Shown here in pieces: positions 5,601-7,131 of a DNA stretch of 7,131 bases (its first letter is position 1; each line of letters opens with the position of its first letter). This DNA is from Bryobacterales bacterium. Lineage in GTDB: Bacteria > Acidobacteriota > Terriglobia > Bryobacterales > Bryobacteraceae. The notes beneath the pieces were generated by a model, which worked only from the letters and a program-made list of their open reading frames with translations, ran no database searches and was not told the origin of the DNA. Position numbers and translations under genes: made by a program. The stretch spans positions 4,284 to 11,414 of the forward strand of contig DOZZ01000041.1 in assembly GCA_003517725.1 (NCBI GenBank), given 5' to 3'.

Positions 5601-7131
5601 AGGCCTTCGCCGATCTCTACGCCGCGCTGGACGAGACCACCAAGACCAATGCGAAGGTCGCGGCGCTGACCAGCTACTTCGAACGCGTGCCGGCCGCCGA
5701 TGCTGCGTGGGCCGTGCACTTCCTGATCGGACGCCGGCCCAAACGCTTGATCGAAACGCGCAAACTGGTGGCTTGGGCCATCGAAAAAGCCGGCATTCCC
5801 GACTGGCTCTTCGGCGAGAGTTACCAGGCCGTCGGCGACTTGGCGGAAACTATCTCGCTGCTGCTGCCCGCGGCTGTCGAGCGCACCGACGCGCCACTAC
5901 ATTATTGGGTTGAAGAGGTGCTGCTGCCGCTGCGCCAGTGGGACGATGCGCGCCGCCGCGAAGCGCTGCTCGATGCCTGGCGTCAGATGGACGAGAGCCA
6001 GCGCTTCGTCTGGAACAAGCTGATCACCGGGGCCTTTCGCGTCGGTGTCTCGCAGAGCCTGGTAGTCCGCGCGCTGGCCCGCGTCAGCGGCGTCGAACCA
6101 GGCGCCATCGCGCACCGCCTGATGGGCGATTGGCAACCCACCCCGGCCTTCCTCGCCGGCCTGCTCGCCACCGAAGTGGCCGACGCCGGCATCAGCCGTC
6201 CGTATCCGTTTTGCCTGGCGTATCCGCTCGAAGGTTCGGTTGCAACGCTCGGCGACATCGCCGAATGGATCGCCGAGTGGAAATGGGACGGCATCCGGTC
6301 GCAGCTGATCCGGCGCGGCTTCCAGACCTTCCTCTGGTCGCGCGGCGAAGAGTTGGTCACCGAGCGGTTCCCGGAGTTGGCCGCGATGGGCGCGCTGCTG
6401 CCCGACGGCACGGTGGTCGATGGCGAGATCCTGCCCTGGAAAGACGGCCTGCCGCTGCCCTTCGCACAGATGCAGCGGCGCATCGGCCGCAAAGTGCTGT
6501 CCGCCAAAATATTGGGCGAAGTGCCGGTGGTCCTGCTGGCTTATGACGTGCTCGAGTGGCAAGGCCGTGATGTCCGGAACGAGCCGATCGAGTGGCGCCG
6601 CGAGCAATTGCGGCACCTGCGGAGCAGTCACCTGGTGATTTCGGCTCCGGTCGCCGCGGCGTCGTGGGCCGAGTTGGAACAAATCCGACGCGAGTCACGC
6701 CAGCGCCGCGTCGAAGGCTTCATGTTGAAGCGCCACGGTTCGCCCTATGCGGTGGGCCGCAAGCGGGGCGACTGGTGGAAGTGGAAGATCGACCCCTACT
6801 CGGTCGACGCCGTGCTGATTTACGCGCAGCCCGGCAACGGACGCCGTGCCAGCCTCTTCACCGACTACACCTTTGGCGTCTGGGACCAGGGCGCGCTGGT
6901 GCCTTTCGCCAAAGCCTATTCCGGCCTGACCGACCAGGAGATACGCGAAGTGGACCAGTTCGTCCGGCGTAACACCGTCGAAAAGTTCGGCCCGGTGCGC
7001 GCCGTCAAACCCGAGCTGGTCTTCGAACTGGCTTTCGAAGGCATCCAGAAAAGCCCGCGGCACCGTTCCGGAATCGCGGTGCGTTTCCCGCGCATGGCCC
7101 GCTGGCGAACCGACAAGAAGGCAGAAGAAGC
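5597..7131 (+). CDS. ATP-dependent DNA ligase (exonuclease/helicase-associated type), 3' end outside window
   Basis: The frame from GTG at 5597 runs 511 codons to the window edge; family members are about 530 residues, so only a short tail is missing. It joins 3'-OH and 5'-phosphate ends at nicks using ATP through a lysyl-AMP intermediate. Residues 1 to about 200 are the helical N-terminal DNA-binding domain (for example FVWNKLITGAFRVGVS, 137-152). The nucleotidyltransferase domain holds motif I EWKWDGIR with catalytic K229, SRGEELVTERFPEL (248-261), VVDGEI with E277 (273-278), the YDVLEW segment (316-321), motif IV EGFMLKR (373-379) and motif V WWKWKID with K395 and K397. The remainder is the C-terminal OB-fold domain, ending FPRMARWRTDKKAEE, which contains the motif VI-type Arg-rich segment. 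No LigD-like polymerase or nuclease domain is fused. The 4-base overlap with the exonuclease gene marks an operon; in related genomes a Lhr-type DEXH helicase and a PdeM-like phosphoesterase follow. Confidence 0.96.
   Translation, partial: MKAFADLYAALDETTKTNAKVAALTSYFERVPAADAAWAVHFLIGRRPKRLIETRKLVAWAIEKAGIPDWLFGESYQAVGDLAETISLLLPAAVERTDAPLHYWVEEVLLPLRQWDDARRREALLDAWRQMDESQRFVWNKLITGAFRVGVSQSLVVRALARVSGVEPGAIAHRLMGDWQPTPAFLAGLLATEVADAGISRPYPFCLAYPLEGSVATLGDIAEWIAEWKWDGIRSQLIRRGFQTFLWSRGEELVTERFPELAAMGALLPDGTVVDGEILPWKDGLPLPFAQMQRRIGRKVLSAKILGEVPVVLLAYDVLEWQGRDVRNEPIEWRREQLRHLRSSHLVISAPVAAASWAELEQIRRESRQRRVEGFMLKRHGSPYAVGRKRGDWWKWKIDPYSVDAVLIYAQPGNGRRASLFTDYTFGVWDQGALVPFAKAYSGLTDQEIREVDQFVRRNTVEKFGPVRAVKPELVFELAFEGIQKSPRHRSGIAVRFPRMARWRTDKKAEE

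Noticed and set aside
5897..6682. 261-codon minus-strand open frame opposite the ligase
   Set aside because: It is a shadow of the ligase codons; composition is Gln/Arg/Ala-rich and no domain is visible.

Overview
This is a GC-rich bacterial segment, densely coding and free of RNA genes, mobile elements and CRISPR. The first gene carries the VWFA-related domain typical of Acidobacteria. That makes an acidobacterium, perhaps Bryobacterales/Solibacter-like, the most likely source. This is inference from one family plus base composition, not a phylogenetic result.

Layout: two transcription units diverge from a 275-bp spacer (4288-4562). Leftward (minus strand) run a 1126-residue predicted secreted protein of unknown function (4287 to 907) and, after only 4 bases, a secreted VWFA-domain protein (902 to beyond base 1, so its C-terminus is missing). 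The 4-base gap, the TTG start and a Shine-Dalgarno-like GGGGGAG inside the end of the upstream gene suggest translational coupling and a joint extracytoplasmic role.

Rightward (plus strand) run a metallo-beta-lactamase-fold 'ligase-associated DNA exonuclease' (4563-5600) and an ATP-dependent DNA ligase (5597 to beyond 7131, lacking only its last residues). Stop and start overlap as GTGA. These are two members of the known bacterial DNA-repair cassette Exo / ATP-dependent ligase / Lhr-type DEXH helicase / PdeM-like phosphoesterase. The other two would be expected just past the right edge. The two proteins plausibly act in sequence: the exonuclease trims damaged DNA ends and the ligase seals the resulting nicks.

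The ligase cassette is a known system. The least explained parts are the large secreted protein with its VWFA partner, which has a degenerate metal-binding motif, and two perfect inverted repeats in the divergent spacer, one of them directly before the exonuclease start.
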